A DNA stretch of 64,000 bases from Marinobacter confluentis (GTDB taxonomy: Bacteria; Pseudomonadota; Gammaproteobacteria; Pseudomonadales; Oleiphilaceae): positions 310,001 through 374,000 of the forward strand of contig NZ_SRPF01000002.1 of NCBI RefSeq assembly GCF_004785685.1, written 5' to 3'. The notes under the pieces are model-generated. The model was given only the letters and a program-made list of their open reading frames with translations, did no database searches and was not told the DNA's origin. Positions 10,995 to 19,899 of the stretch are shown in pieces. The number at the start of each line of letters is the position of its first letter. The stretch's first letter is position 1. Position numbers and translations under genes: made by a program.

Positions 10995-11131
10995 AGGGGG
11001 TTCCAAAACACGCTCCTTGCGGCACATCCATGTGACGCTTGGGCTCCGCCATGGATGGCGGAGCCCAAGCGCCCATGGATGGGCTTGTAGCGTTTTTTGG
11101 GAGGGGGCATCCGCCGACGCCCTCCCCCGAA
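10995..11131 (+). repeat. Intergenic palindromic element, copy 2 (double/chimeric form)
   Basis: Two half-elements are joined head to head. The left half (11003-11052) is identical over 50 nt to copy 3. The right half, read backwards from 11100, matches the left half of copy 4 apart from paired changes. They meet in a perfect 16-bp-stem hairpin around CGCTTGGGCTCCGCCAT (11036-11052) and its complement. Flanking hairpins are CACAT-CC-ATGTG and GCCCAT-GG-ATGGGC. The outer arms do not match each other, unlike every other copy. A further G/C hairpin follows at 11100-11129. The element separates convergent gatB and rimO. Confidence 0.8.
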
Positions 11132-11163
11132 ACAACCAGGCTAGGGCTGGACTAAGAACCCAT

Positions 11164-12507
11164 TCAAACCAGCCTAGCCCATAAATCATGCTCGTCCGCA
11201 TGCTCAACCACCGCCTGAACGATCTGCCCGGGAACCAGGCCAGTCTCCTCGTTGAGGTACACCATGCCGTCTATTTCCGGAGCATCCGCCTTGGAGCGGC
11301 CGATGGCGCCTTCCTCGTCGACCTCGTCAATCAGAACATCAATGGTCTGACCGATTTTGGCCTGCAGGCGGGCGGCCGAGATCTCGGCCTGTTTTGCCAT
11401 GAAACGGGCAAGCCGCTCTTCTTTAACGTCCTCGGAAACCGCGCCTTCAATCTCATTGGCTTTCGCACCCTCTACCGGGCTGTATTTGAAAGCGCCAACC
11501 CGATCCAGTTGCGCTTCGTCCAGCCAGTCCAGCAGGTACTGGAAATCTTCCTCAGTTTCACCGGGAAAACCAACGATAAAGGTCGACCGAATCGTCAGCT
11601 CCGGGCAGATTTCCCGCCACCTGCGGATGCGCTCCAGCGTCTTGCTGTCGTGGGCCGGGCGCTTCATGGCTTTCAGAACTTTCGGGCTGGCGTGCTGAAA
11701 GGGAATGTCCAGGTACGGCAGGATCTTGCCTTCCGCCATCAACGGGATGACGTCGTCCACATGGGGGTACGGATACACATAGTGCAGGCGAACCCATACA
11801 CCCAGTTCGCCCAGGGCTTCGCACAAAGCCTGCATCCTGGTTTTCAACGGGCGGCCCTGCCAGAAGCCGGTGCGGTATTTCAGGTCCACGCCGTAAGCCG
11901 AGGTGTCCTGGGATATGACCAGAAGCTCTTTAACCCCGGCATCAACCAGGCGCTGGGCCTCATCCATCACATCGCCAATGGGCCGGCTGACCAGGTCGCC
12001 GCGCATGGATGGGATGATGCAGAAGGTGCAGCGGTGGTTGCAGCCTTCAGAAATTTTCAGATAGGCATAGTGCCGCGGCGTCAGTTTGATGCCCTGGGGC
12101 GGAACCAGGTCGGTGAAGGGATCGTGCTGCTTTTTCTGGGGCACGAACTGGTGAACAGCACCAACCACTTCTTCATAGGCGTGGGGACCAGATACCGCCA
12201 GAACACCGGGATGGGTCTCGCGGATTCTGTCGGCTTCCACTCCCATGCAGCCGGTGACGATTACCTTGCCGTTCTCGCTGATCGCCTCGCCGATGGCGTC
12301 CAGGGATTCCTGTTTGGCAGCATCAATGAAACCGCAGGTATTGACCACAACGATGTCAGCGTCATTGTAGGTTGGCACCACATCGTAGCCGTCAAGACGG
12401 AGTTGCGTGAGGATCCTCTCCGAGTCAACCAGAGCTTTCGGGCAGCCAAGACTTATAAAGCCTACCTTGCCATTTCCGGTTTCAACGGATGCTATTTTGT
12501 CTGCCAT
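11164..12507 (-). CDS. rimO: Ribosomal protein uS12 (Asp88) methylthiotransferase RimO
   Basis: RimO is a radical-SAM enzyme that inserts a methylthio group on the aspartate of ribosomal protein S12. The 447-residue product has the UPF0004 domain with three cluster-binding cysteines (SLGCPK, NTCGF, TGCMG), the radical-SAM motif CNHRCTFC and a C-terminal TRAM domain. [10 protein letters not shown] and the -CPSMRG-like IIPSMRGD segment distinguish it from MiaB, which is encoded separately at 18087. The frame extends 11 codons upstream, but MADKIAS gives the usual family start. It converges on gatB and is divergent from the PilZ gene. Confidence 0.95.
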   Translation of the reverse strand: MADKIASVETGNGKVGFISLGCPKALVDSERILTQLRLDGYDVVPTYNDADIVVVNTCGFIDAAKQESLDAIGEAISENGKVIVTGCMGVEADRIRETHPGVLAVSGPHAYEEVVGAVHQFVPQKKQHDPFTDLVPPQGIKLTPRHYAYLKISEGCNHRCTFCIIPSMRGDLVSRPIGDVMDEAQRLVDAGVKELLVISQDTSAYGVDLKYRTGFWQGRPLKTRMQALCEALGELGVWVRLHYVYPYPHVDDVIPLMAEGKILPYLDIPFQHASPKVLKAMKRPAHDSKTLERIRRWREICPELTIRSTFIVGFPGETEEDFQYLLDWLDEAQLDRVGAFKYSPVEGAKANEIEGAVSEDVKEERLARFMAKQAEISAARLQAKIGQTIDVLIDEVDEEGAIGRSKADAPEIDGMVYLNEETGLVPGQIVQAVVEHADEHDLWARLV

Positions 12508-12649
12508 ATACCCTGCCTTTGTTTCATTTCTATGACGCATCGCCCAGAATCATACTGACGATGAGCATACCAATACCGGTCACACCTTGCTGGTCACTAA
12601 CTAAACAACTAGACTTTCAGGAAGTTAAGCCAATCAGTCAAAATAAGCG

Positions 12650-13057
12650 ATGACCAAGAACCTTGTTGTAAAATCAAACCTTCGCAACCAGCAGCGCGTA
12701 GACGTTGCCACCGAAGCCAGGATTGAGAAGCCGGATGGTAGTTCTCTGGTCTGCTCGGTGTCCAATATTTCCCGCACCGGGCTGATGATTAGTTGTGGTC
12801 AGGAACAGGTACGGGAACTGATTCCAGGCCAGCAAACCCCTGCTCCCGGCACCTGGATTGATGTGAAAGCGACCTTCCCGGTTCCGGTTGTGGCCGGCCA
12901 GCCAGTATCGGTGGTGGCAAACGGCCATATCGTTTACATGCGGCGCATTTCCCGCAACGAATTCCAGATTGGCGTGCAGTTCGCGGAGTTCGACGGCAAC
13001 GGCTTCGAGTACGTGGACAATTACGTCAGCAAATTGCTCGCCGCTTCGGCCCTCTGA
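12650..13057 (+). CDS. PilZ domain protein (putative c-di-GMP receptor)
   Basis: This 135-residue protein consists of a single PilZ domain. It has the bipartite cyclic-di-GMP signature: RxxxR (R12-NQQ-R16) and NxSxxG (N39-I-S-R-T-G44), with the domain's beta-barrel continuing to about residue 125 (EFQIGVQFAEFD). No other domain, signal peptide or membrane segment is present, so it is probably a small cytosolic adaptor. It stands alone between rimO (divergent) and cysD, with no neighbour that points to the output process. The binding motifs are seen; c-di-GMP binding is expected from the family. Confidence 0.88.
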   Translation: MTKNLVVKSNLRNQQRVDVATEARIEKPDGSSLVCSVSNISRTGLMISCGQEQVRELIPGQQTPAPGTWIDVKATFPVPVVAGQPVSVVANGHIVYMRRISRNEFQIGVQFAEFDGNGFEYVDNYVSKLLAASAL

Positions 13058-13228
13058 GGCTGCGCTGCATTCGGAAGCCGAAAAGCCCTGACCGCTATAT
13101 TGTTATAGCATCAAACTCTAGCAGCCCGCCTTCTTATGCCATGGCCGCTTCTGTTATCATCTGCGCTTTCACACGCCATGCCCCGGGCTGACTTTAGCGC
13201 GGCGCAAGCAACGCGGTAACAGGACACG

Positions 13229-14137
13229 ATGACCACTTACAACCTGACGCACCTTAAACAGCTGGAAGCTGAGAGCATCCACATCATCCGGGAAGTCGCT
13301 GCCGAATTCGACAATCCGGTCATGCTTTATTCCATCGGGAAGGATTCTGCGGTAATGCTGCACCTGGCCCGCAAGGCTTTCCATCCCGGAAAACTGCCTT
13401 TCCCACTGCTGCACGTGGACACAACCTGGAAATTCAGGGAGATGATTGAATTCCGGGACCGCAAGGCGAAGGAGTACGGCCTGGATCTGATCGTTCACAA
13501 GAACGAAGACGGCATCCGGCAGGGTATTGGTCCCTTTACTCACGGCAGTGCCAAGCATACCGACATCATGAAAACCCAGGCCCTGAAACAGGCTCTGGAC
13601 AAATACAAGTTTGATGCCGCTTTCGGTGGCGCCCGTCGGGACGAAGAAAAGTCCCGCGCCAAGGAACGGGTTTATTCTTTCCGTGATGAATATCATCGCT
13701 GGGACCCGAAAAACCAGCGCCCCGAGCTGTGGAATATCTACAACGGCAAGATCAACAAGGGTGAGAGCATCCGCGTCTTCCCTCTGTCCAACTGGACCGA
13801 GCTGGATATCTGGCAGTACATCTATCTGGAAAACATCGAAATCGTTCCGCTGTACTACTCCGCCAAGCGCCCCGTCGTCGAGCGCGACGGCACCCTGATC
13901 ATGGTGGACGACGAACGCATGCCATTGAAGGAAGGCGAGAAGCCGGAAATGAAATCCATCCGCTTCCGCACCCTGGGCTGCTACCCGCTGACCGGCGCCA
14001 TTGAATCCGAGGCAGACACCCTGCCGGAGATCATCCAGGAAATGCTGCTGGCAACCAGCTCCGAACGTCAGGGCCGTGTGATTGACCACGACTCTGCCGG
14101 ATCCATGGAACAGAAAAAGCGGGAAGGGTACTTCTAA
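13229..14137 (+). CDS. cysD: Sulfate adenylyltransferase subunit 2
   Basis: CysD is the ATP-sulfurylase catalytic subunit that forms adenosine 5'-phosphosulfate from sulfate and ATP, driven by the GTPase CysN. The 302-residue protein belongs to the PAPS-reductase/PP-loop family, with the pyrophosphate-binding loop SIGKDS at residues 35-40 and the conserved [15 protein letters not shown] segment near residue 132. It starts at ATG 13229 with ACAGGACAC upstream. cysN follows one base after the stop, a tightly coupled operon. No CysB site could be identified confidently in the 171-bp upstream gap. Confidence 0.96.
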   Translation: MTTYNLTHLKQLEAESIHIIREVAAEFDNPVMLYSIGKDSAVMLHLARKAFHPGKLPFPLLHVDTTWKFREMIEFRDRKAKEYGLDLIVHKNEDGIRQGIGPFTHGSAKHTDIMKTQALKQALDKYKFDAAFGGARRDEEKSRAKERVYSFRDEYHRWDPKNQRPELWNIYNGKINKGESIRVFPLSNWTELDIWQYIYLENIEIVPLYYSAKRPVVERDGTLIMVDDERMPLKEGEKPEMKSIRFRTLGCYPLTGAIESEADTLPEIIQEMLLATSSERQGRVIDHDSAGSMEQKKREGYF

Positions 14138-14138
14138 G

Positions 14139-15797
14139 ATGGCACACCAGTCCGACCTTATTGCAGAAGACATTCAGGCCTACCTGAAGCAACACGAGAA
14201 CAAGGAACTGCTGCGGCTGCTGACCTGTGGCAGCGTGGATGATGGCAAGAGCACCCTGATTGGCCGCCTGCTGCACGACACCAAGATGATCTACGAAGAT
14301 CACATGGCCAGCCTGAAAACCGACAGCGCCAAAATGGGCACCACCGGTGAGAAGCTGGACCTGGCCCTGCTGGTGGACGGCCTGCAGGCGGAGCGCGAAC
14401 AGGGCATCACCATTGATGTGGCCTATCGCTTCTTCTCCACCGACAAGCGAAAGTTCATCATCGCCGACACCCCTGGCCATGAGCAGTACACCCGCAATAT
14501 GGCCACCGGTGCCTCCACGGCGCAGGTCGCGATCCTGATGATCGACGCCCGCCTCGGTGTACTGACCCAGACCCGCCGCCATTCCTACATCGCATCCCTG
14601 CTGGGCATTCGCCATGTAGTTGTTGCAGTGAACAAGATGGACCTGGTGGATTACAGCGAAGAGCGCTTCAACGAAATCAAGGACGACTACCTGGCCTTCG
14701 CCGGTCAGCTCGGCCTGAAAGACATCCGCTTTGTGCCCATGTCCGCGCTGGAAGGCGATAACGTGGTCAACCGGAGCGAGAACACGCCCTGGTTTGACGG
14801 CCAGCCGCTGATGGAAATTCTGGAAACGGTTCAGGTGTCCCACGACAAGAACCTGGAGCACTTCCGCTTCCCGGTCCAGTACGTCAACCGTCCCAACCTG
14901 AACTTCCGTGGTTTCTGCGGGACCGTGGCATCCGGCGTCATCCGTCCCGGCGAAAAAGTCATGGCACTGCCTTCACGCCGCACCAGCACCATCAAGGACA
15001 TCGTGACCTTTGACGGCAACCTGGAAGAAGCCTACATCGATCAGGCGGTCACCTTGACCCTGAACGACGAAATCGACGTCAGCCGTGGCGACATGCTGGT
15101 GAAAGCCGAAGACGAGCCGGAAGTGGGCAACCGATTCCTCGCCAACATCGTCTGGATGACCGACGCGCCGCTGGAAACCGGTCGCCTTTACGACATCAAG
15201 CTGGGCCCGACCTTTTCATCAGCCACAGTGAAAGCGATCAAACACCAGACCGACGTCAACACGCTGGAAAAGCGGGAAAACCCCGGAGCGCTTCAGCTCA
15301 ACGAAATCGGCCTGTGCGAGCTGACCCTGAGCCAGCCCATTGCCTTTGACCCCTACCCAAGCAACCACGTCACTGGCAGCTTTATTGTCATCGACCGGTT
15401 GAGCAACGTCACCATCGGTGCAGGCATGATCGCCGGCAGCGCGGAGTCGGTGGAGTCGCTGGACCCGGTGACCACCGAAGAACGCCAGCGTCGCCTGGCC
15501 CAAAAGCCTGCCATCATTGCCTGTAACGGCAAGCAGGCGCAGGCCCTGGCTCTGGCTCTGGAACGCGCACTGTTTGATCAGGGCAAAACCACCGTTGTGC
15601 TCAGCGAAGACAACGCCGGGAACACCGACGATCGCCGCCGCGCCGCTCAGGTGGTCAGCGCCCACAGCCTGATCGCGATTGTGGTGAACCTGGGTGCCGA
15701 CGTTGCCTCAGCCTCGATCACCGCTGACAGCACTGAAGAAATCCCCGAAGCCGTCAACAAGCTGGTTCAGGATCTGGTTCGCAACAAGCGAATCTGA
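14139..15797 (+). CDS. cysN: Sulfate adenylyltransferase subunit 1 (GTPase) with degenerate CysC-like tail
   Basis: CysN is the EF-Tu-like GTPase that powers APS synthesis by CysD. Residues 1-450 contain GSVDDGKST (P-loop, 31-39), DTPGHEQY (G3) and NKMD (G4), then two beta-barrel domains. The protein is 552 residues, longer than plain CysN (about 475) but shorter than CysNC fusions (about 630). The extra residues, about 455-552, resemble an APS kinase at [20 protein letters not shown], but the kinase P-loop is replaced by ACNGKQAQA (from C462) and the central DEDRxENIRR region is gone. The tail therefore looks non-catalytic, and a separate APS kinase would be needed. The frame extends upstream, but ATG 14139 fits CysN and directly follows cysD. 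Confidence 0.93.
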   Translation: MAHQSDLIAEDIQAYLKQHENKELLRLLTCGSVDDGKSTLIGRLLHDTKMIYEDHMASLKTDSAKMGTTGEKLDLALLVDGLQAEREQGITIDVAYRFFSTDKRKFIIADTPGHEQYTRNMATGASTAQVAILMIDARLGVLTQTRRHSYIASLLGIRHVVVAVNKMDLVDYSEERFNEIKDDYLAFAGQLGLKDIRFVPMSALEGDNVVNRSENTPWFDGQPLMEILETVQVSHDKNLEHFRFPVQYVNRPNLNFRGFCGTVASGVIRPGEKVMALPSRRTSTIKDIVTFDGNLEEAYIDQAVTLTLNDEIDVSRGDMLVKAEDEPEVGNRFLANIVWMTDAPLETGRLYDIKLGPTFSSATVKAIKHQTDVNTLEKRENPGALQLNEIGLCELTLSQPIAFDPYPSNHVTGSFIVIDRLSNVTIGAGMIAGSAESVESLDPVTTEERQRRLAQKPAIIACNGKQAQALALALERALFDQGKTTVVLSEDNAGNTDDRRRAAQVVSAHSLIAIVVNLGADVASASITADSTEEIPEAVNKLVQDLVRNKRI

Positions 15798-15821
15798 TCT
15801 CACACCGGCAATGACACCTGG

Positions 15822-15850
15822 CCCCGAGAGCCGAATGGCTCCGGGGCTTT
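15822..15850 (+). terminator. Intrinsic terminator after cysDN
   Basis: A G/C stem of CCCCG(A)GAGCC and GGCTCCGGGG with a GAAT loop is followed by CTTTGTT. It lies 25 bp after the cysN stop and before yejK. The single bulged A and short T-run make it moderate rather than strong. Confidence 0.65.
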
Positions 15851-15878
15851 GTTCGTTCTATGTTCAGGAATCATCGTT

Positions 15879-16898
15879 ATGGCCATAAAACACCTGCGTG
15901 CCGCCTACGCCGCCCAACTCCAGCCCGGAAACCCGGCCCGACTGCGGCTGGGCGAACCACTTGGCGAGCCCGGCGGGGATTATGAAGGCCTGCAGAAACA
16001 GATGAAGCGGCTGTTCAACAGCAAACCGGGCAAGAAATATGGCCGTTTCTCCGAGGACACCGGCGAATCCCCGTTCAGCGCCTGGCTCAAGGATTATCTG
16101 GAGGACCGCCAGAGCTTTGCCTCACTGACCGACCGCCTGTTCAAACAATGGCAGGACCTGCTCACCGGCAGCCAGGAAGAACACCAGGGGCACCTGATGG
16201 TGGTCCACGAAGCACTGGCGGATTCCGATGTGGTCTATCTTCTGGTCCTGGAAACGGACAGCGCCCTGCGCTTCGACGGACAGCAGGCGCTGGATACCAC
16301 CGACGTACTGAGCCTTTCGCGGCTGAACCTGGCGGTACGAATCGAGCTGGACGACTGGCTGAGCGAACAGGGCAGCGAAAACTACCTGACGCTGGTACAT
16401 GCCCGGGGCACCGGCGAGATCGGCGACCACTTCATCCGACTCTGCGGATTCACCAATCTGGTGGACGTAGAGAAAGAAACCCTGACCTTTCTGGACGCGG
16501 TGGAAGCCTTCGCCAAATCCTCGGAACCGGAAAAGGCCGGCGAAGTGCGCAACCGCGCCTACGAATTCTGCAAGGAACAGCACGCCCTTGGTGAGCCTGT
16601 GGAAATCGAAGCCCTGTCCGGCTATCTGGACGAAGACCAGCCCCAGCGCTTCAAACAGTTCGCCAGCGAAACCGCCGAAATCCCGGAAAGCGGCGTGCTG
16701 CACCCGGACCATCGCAAAGTGAAAAAGCTGGTGCGCATTGCCGGTTCTGGCGGCGGCATGAGCGTGTCTTTCTCTTCTGACCTGGTAAACCAGGCTATCT
16801 ATTATGACCGCGACAATGATGCTTTGACGATCACTAAGCTACCCAAGGCTTTGCGGGAACAGTTGCAGCGATATCTGGAGGGGCGGGAGGAGTCCTGA
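15879..16898 (+). CDS. yejK: Nucleoid-associated protein YejK/NdpA
   Basis: YejK (NdpA) proteins associate with the nucleoid in gammaproteobacteria. Their exact role is unclear. The 339-residue product has the family's opening IKHLRAAYAAQL, the central RLCGFTNLVDVEKET block and a conserved C-terminal SFSSDLVNQAIYYD segment. A longer frame from 15849 exists, but ATG 15879 gives the conserved start and avoids the terminator that follows cysN. It is transcribed alone and converges on trmH across a 150-bp gap containing a palindromic repeat. Confidence 0.88.
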   Translation: MAIKHLRAAYAAQLQPGNPARLRLGEPLGEPGGDYEGLQKQMKRLFNSKPGKKYGRFSEDTGESPFSAWLKDYLEDRQSFASLTDRLFKQWQDLLTGSQEEHQGHLMVVHEALADSDVVYLLVLETDSALRFDGQQALDTTDVLSLSRLNLAVRIELDDWLSEQGSENYLTLVHARGTGEIGDHFIRLCGFTNLVDVEKETLTFLDAVEAFAKSSEPEKAGEVRNRAYEFCKEQHALGEPVEIEALSGYLDEDQPQRFKQFASETAEIPESGVLHPDHRKVKKLVRIAGSGGGMSVSFSSDLVNQAIYYDRDNDALTITKLPKALREQLQRYLEGREES

Positions 16899-16935
16899 TC
16901 CTCTGGGCCTGCTATCTGAGGGGGCTGTCCGCGCC

Positions 16936-17012
16936 GCCGTTAGGTCTTTGCTTTCGGAAAAAGAACTCGCTTCGCTCAGACACCTTTATTCCTGCAGAAA
17001 AGACCTAACCGC
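16936..17012. repeat. Palindromic intergenic repeat of a second type
   Basis: Arms GTTAGGTCTTT (from 16939) and AAAGACCTAAC (to 17010) enclose a 50-nt centre containing CTCGCTTCGCTCAGAC. It shares neither the ATCCAT-tipped hairpins nor the core of the seven main elements. It lies between the convergent genes yejK and trmH, where it could also act as a bidirectional terminator, although no clear T-run follows. Confidence 0.55.
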
Positions 17013-17048
17013 GTCACGGGCGATCGGGCTTTTGAGATAACTCTGGTT

Positions 17049-17786
17049 CTACTGATTGGAAGCCCTTTCGCGGGCTTCAGCCCTTGCTCGTTTTTGCTCG
17101 GCTCGTAGTTCTCTTGTTTCTCTCATCCAGGCTACGCCGTCGATCAGTTCGCCGGTTTCCGGATCTATCGCCGGATAAGGCAGATTCCGGTCATCGCAGT
17201 AGCGTTTTACGACCGGCTGGCACCAGCGGAACAACAGGCGGTTGTACTCCGCATCGGGCAGACGCTGGTGATCAAACATTCCGGCCAGCTTCCGCTGGCG
17301 TTGGGCCTCGGACAGGATAATGGCGCAGGCTGCCGATACGTTCAGGGACTCCACCATACCCATCATCGGGATCACGATGTGCTCATCGGCCTGGTCGGCC
17401 GCATTGTCGCTGACGCCATCTACCTCGTTACCCAGGATGACCGTACAAGGCACGGTGAAATCCGCTTCCCGGAAATCAATGGCGCGATCTGAGAGCTGGG
17501 CCGCGTACAGCTTGTGGCCCTGCCCTTTTAACGCGCCCACTGCGTCATCCATGGTGGGGTGTGTATGGGTTGTCACCCAGTGATAGCTGCCGCCGGCGGT
17601 TTTCCGGAAGGCCCGGAAGCCCTCCCGGGGCCAGACCACGTGCATGTTGGCGACGCCGAACGCATCACAGGAACGGATGATGGCCGAGAGGTTTCTGGGT
17701 TTGTGGACCTGGTCTGTCAGGACGCTTAGGTCTGGTTGTCGGGTGTTGAGGGTTTGTTTGATTCGGGCGAGGCGTTCGGGAGTCAT
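17049..17786 (-). CDS. trmH: tRNA (guanosine-18-2'-O)-methyltransferase TrmH
   Basis: TrmH is a SPOUT-class enzyme that 2'-O-methylates G18 in the D-loop of tRNAs. The 245-residue protein aligns along its length with E. coli TrmH: an N-terminal RQPDLSVLTDQVHKP segment, the SpoU motifs LGNEVDGVSDNA (about residue 120) and IPMMGMVESLNVSAA (about residue 140) that form the SAM-binding knot, and the LLFRWCQPV tail. It starts at ATG 17786. It converges on yejK and is divergent from miaB, the intervening 300 bp holding palindromic element 3 and the miaB promoter. Confidence 0.94.
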   Translation of the reverse strand: MTPERLARIKQTLNTRQPDLSVLTDQVHKPRNLSAIIRSCDAFGVANMHVVWPREGFRAFRKTAGGSYHWVTTHTHPTMDDAVGALKGQGHKLYAAQLSDRAIDFREADFTVPCTVILGNEVDGVSDNAADQADEHIVIPMMGMVESLNVSAACAIILSEAQRQRKLAGMFDHQRLPDAEYNRLLFRWCQPVVKRYCDDRNLPYPAIDPETGELIDGVAWMRETRELRAEQKRARAEARERASNQ

Positions 17787-17844
17787 AAATAATCGGGACA
17801 GAAAATTAGGGTTTCAGATTGACAGGCAACTGCGCAGTAACGGG

Positions 17845-17956
17845 AGGCTTTCGGGAATAGCTTGCCAAAACTGTGCGAAGCCACGGATGGCGGAGCCCAA
17901 GCGTCACATGGATGTGCCGCAAGGAGCGTGTTTTGGCAAGCTATTCGCGAAAGCCT
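17845..17956 (-). repeat. Intergenic palindromic element, copy 3
   Basis: The arms at 17845-17871 and 17930-17956 pair at 26 of 27 positions, and weaker pairing continues outward. The core is in the opposite orientation to copies 1, 2 and 4: read on the minus strand it carries hairpin CACAT-CC-ATGTG, then CGCTTGGGCTCCGCCAT (17903-17887), then a slightly decayed second hairpin. Fifty core nucleotides are identical to copy 2 although the arms are unrelated. It lies in the divergent trmH/miaB gap. Confidence 0.85.
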
Positions 17957-18019
17957 TCCTGCACCGAAGTTGCAGGCCAAAAGAATACCACAGACAAAAT
18001 AAGGAATACCGAGACAAAG

Positions 18020-18049
18020 GTGGTTGCCAATTGATCACCCCGTTATAAT
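18020..18049 (+). promoter_or_regulatory. miaB: Probable sigma-70 promoter of miaB
   Basis: A perfect -10 hexamer TATAAT is at 18044-18049, 38 bp before the miaB start. The -35 region 17 bp upstream (TGGTTG) is poor, while TTGCCA lies only 14 bp upstream. The position supports the ATG at 18087 over longer upstream starts, because 18024 would lie in front of the -10 box. Confidence 0.6.
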
Positions 18050-18086
18050 GCGCAGTTCCCATTTGATCCCAGACACGTTGAGAAAC

Positions 18087-19433
18087 ATGGCCAAGAAGTT
18101 TTACATCAAGACCCACGGCTGCCAGATGAACGAATATGATTCATCCAGAATGGCAGACCTGCTGCGTACCGGCGAAACGGTTGAAATGACCGACACACCG
18201 GACGACGCAGACATCCTGCTTCTGAACACCTGCTCCATCCGGGAAAAAGCCCAGGAGAAAGTGTTCCACCAGCTCGGCCGCTGGAAAGGCCTCAAGGCCA
18301 AAAAACCGGATCTGATCATCGGCGTGGGCGGCTGCGTCGCCAGCCAGGAAGGCCAGGCCATCATCGACCGGGCACCCTATGTCGACATGGTCTTTGGCCC
18401 CCAGACCCTGCACCGCCTGCCCGACATGATCACCGAAGTCCGCGCCAAAGGTAACGGCGTTGGCGTGGTGGACGTCAGCTTCCCGGAAATCGAGAAGTTC
18501 GACAATCTGCCGGACCCTGGCGCCGATGGCCCTTCCGCGTTTGTCTCCATCATGGAAGGCTGCAGCAAATACTGCACTTTCTGCGTAGTGCCCTACACCC
18601 GCGGCGAAGAAGTCAGCCGTCCGGTGGATGACGTGATTGCCGAAGTCGCCCATCTTGCCGGCCAGGGCGTTCGGGAAGTCAACCTGCTGGGCCAGAACGT
18701 AAACGCTTACCGTGGCGAAACCCACGATGGCGACGTCATGGACATGGCGGAACTGGTCACCCTGATTGCAACCATCGACGGCATCGACCGCATCCGCTAC
18801 ACGACTTCCCATCCGGTGGAATTCTCGGATTCGCTGATTGAAGCCTACGAGCAGGTGCCGGAACTGGTCAGCCATCTGCACCTGCCGGTCCAGAGCGGTT
18901 CCGACCGGATCCTGGCAGCCATGAAGCGGGGCCATACGGCGCTGGAGTACAAGTCCAAACTCCGCCGCCTGCGCAAGATCCGCCCGGATATCAGTTTCTC
19001 TTCGGACTTTATTATTGGCTTCCCGGGAGAAACCGAGAAAGACTTCGAGGCCACGATGAAGCTGATCAATGACATCGGCTTCGATGTGTCCTTCAGCTTC
19101 ATCTACAGCGCCCGCCCTGGGACTCCGGCGGCAGATCTGCCGGATGACACGCCCATGGACGTCAAGAAAAAGCGGCTGAGCATCCTCCAGGAGCGCATCA
19201 ACCAGCAGGCCATGGACATCAGCCGCAAGATGGTCGGAACGACCCAGCGCATTCTGGTGACTGGCCTGTCCAAGAAGGACCCTGGCGAATACGCGGGACG
19301 CACCGAGAACAACCGCATCGTAAACTTCCGGCATGAGAATCCGGAGGTTGTTGGCAACTTTATTGACGTCGAGATTCGGGAAGCACTTCCCAATTCTTTG
19401 CGTGGTGTTCCTGCTAACTCGGAGATGTATTGA
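18087..19433 (+). CDS. miaB: tRNA-2-methylthio-N6-dimethylallyladenosine synthase MiaB
   Basis: MiaB is a radical-SAM methylthiotransferase that converts i6A37 to ms2i6A37 in tRNAs reading UNN codons. The 448-residue product carries the UPF0004 cysteines (C12 in [23 protein letters not shown]), the radical-SAM motif GCSKYCTFC near residue 157 and a C-terminal TRAM domain. The start chosen is ATG 18087, giving [12 protein letters not shown], downstream of the TATAAT box. The i6A substrate is made by MiaA (51635-52657 here). As in E. coli, ybeZ-ybeY-corC-lnt lie downstream, here after two palindromic elements. Confidence 0.97.
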   Translation: MAKKFYIKTHGCQMNEYDSSRMADLLRTGETVEMTDTPDDADILLLNTCSIREKAQEKVFHQLGRWKGLKAKKPDLIIGVGGCVASQEGQAIIDRAPYVDMVFGPQTLHRLPDMITEVRAKGNGVGVVDVSFPEIEKFDNLPDPGADGPSAFVSIMEGCSKYCTFCVVPYTRGEEVSRPVDDVIAEVAHLAGQGVREVNLLGQNVNAYRGETHDGDVMDMAELVTLIATIDGIDRIRYTTSHPVEFSDSLIEAYEQVPELVSHLHLPVQSGSDRILAAMKRGHTALEYKSKLRRLRKIRPDISFSSDFIIGFPGETEKDFEATMKLINDIGFDVSFSFIYSARPGTPAADLPDDTPMDVKKKRLSILQERINQQAMDISRKMVGTTQRILVTGLSKKDPGEYAGRTENNRIVNFRHENPEVVGNFIDVEIREALPNSLRGVPANSEMY

Positions 19434-19470
19434 GGTTTCGGCCCCATGGGTCCTGATTCTGGTGCGTGAC

Positions 19471-19576
19471 GAGTGGTGGGGATCCCTTTCCAAAAAACGC
19501 TACAAGCTCATCCATGAGCGCTTGGGCTCCGCCATCCATGGCTCCGCACATTTTTGGAAAGGGATACCCGCCACTC
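19471..19576 (+). repeat. Intergenic palindromic element, copy 4
   Basis: The arms (first and last 26 nt) pair at 24 of 26 positions. The core has first hairpin GCTCAT-CC-ATGAGC, then CGCTTGGGCTCCGCCAT (19519-19535) and a GCCAT-CC-ATGGC hairpin. Compared with the matching half of copy 2, the first hairpin differs by a C-to-T and G-to-A pair that preserves base pairing. Confidence 0.85.
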
Positions 19577-19621
19577 TCAGAGAAACCTCCACGTGTCTGC
19601 GGTCCAACGGAGTAGACTTGG

Positions 19622-19648
19622 GTTGGATAAAGCGAAGCGCAATCCAAC
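19622..19648. repeat. Short inverted repeat GTTGGAT/ATCCAAC
   Basis: GTTGGAT and ATCCAAC flank a 13-nt centre AAAGCGAAGCGCA. This resembles the short 'GTTGGATT-AGCGAAGC-AATCCAAC' hairpins scattered between genes in many proteobacterial genomes. It is distinct from the two long palindromes on either side. Confidence 0.5.
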
Positions 19649-19726
19649 AACGGCGGCTTGGTGCAAATAACAGGACACCTGTCGCTTGTTTTTCTGTATG
19701 CGGGCCTGCACATAGTTAGAAAAGGG

Positions 19727-19833
19727 CGCTAGCCGGGCATAGCTTCCAAAAACGTTGAGCGCCATGGATGGCGCGATCGAGCCCTACATGGAAGTATTCA
19801 CGGGCGTTTTTTGGAAGCTATGCCCGGCCAGCG
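19727..19833 (-). repeat. Intergenic palindromic element, copy 5
   Basis: Arms containing GCCGGGCATAGCTTCC pair perfectly over 18 bp, extended by an A-run (five against six) and a CGCT end with one mismatch. The core belongs to a different subtype: read on the minus strand it has GTGAATACTTCCATGTA, then GCGCCAT-CC-ATGGCGC. It ends 67 bp before the ybeZ start codon. Confidence 0.83.
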
Positions 19834-19899
19834 ACCGACAGCACCAAACATGAAATGCCTTCTCCCCGAATCCACGGGAGTCATCAAAACGGAGCACTT

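Larger units (their letters stand above)
19434..19899. other. 466-bp intergenic region miaB/ybeZ
   Basis: This gap between two co-directional genes contains palindromic elements 4 (19471-19576) and 5 (19727-19833) and a third unrelated inverted repeat (19622-19648). The longest open frames through it run into ybeZ and are explained by lack of stops in the palindromes. No convincing ybeZ promoter was identified. Confidence 0.6.

Noticed and set aside
11188..12558. 456-codon plus-strand frame antisense to rimO
   Set aside because: It mirrors rimO across its length and has no independent features. The same holds for 18141-19493 (miaB), 2750-3766 (rng) and 52554-54260 (mutL).
13058..13228. CysB site or promoter before cysD
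   Set aside because: A GCTATA/TATAGC inverted repeat and a TATCAT box occur, but no acceptable -35 or CysB consensus could be defined.
19768..19899. ybeZ beginning at 19768 or 19855
   Set aside because: The first would translate part of palindrome 5, and neither matches the family N-terminus. TTG 19900 has both an SD sequence and homology.
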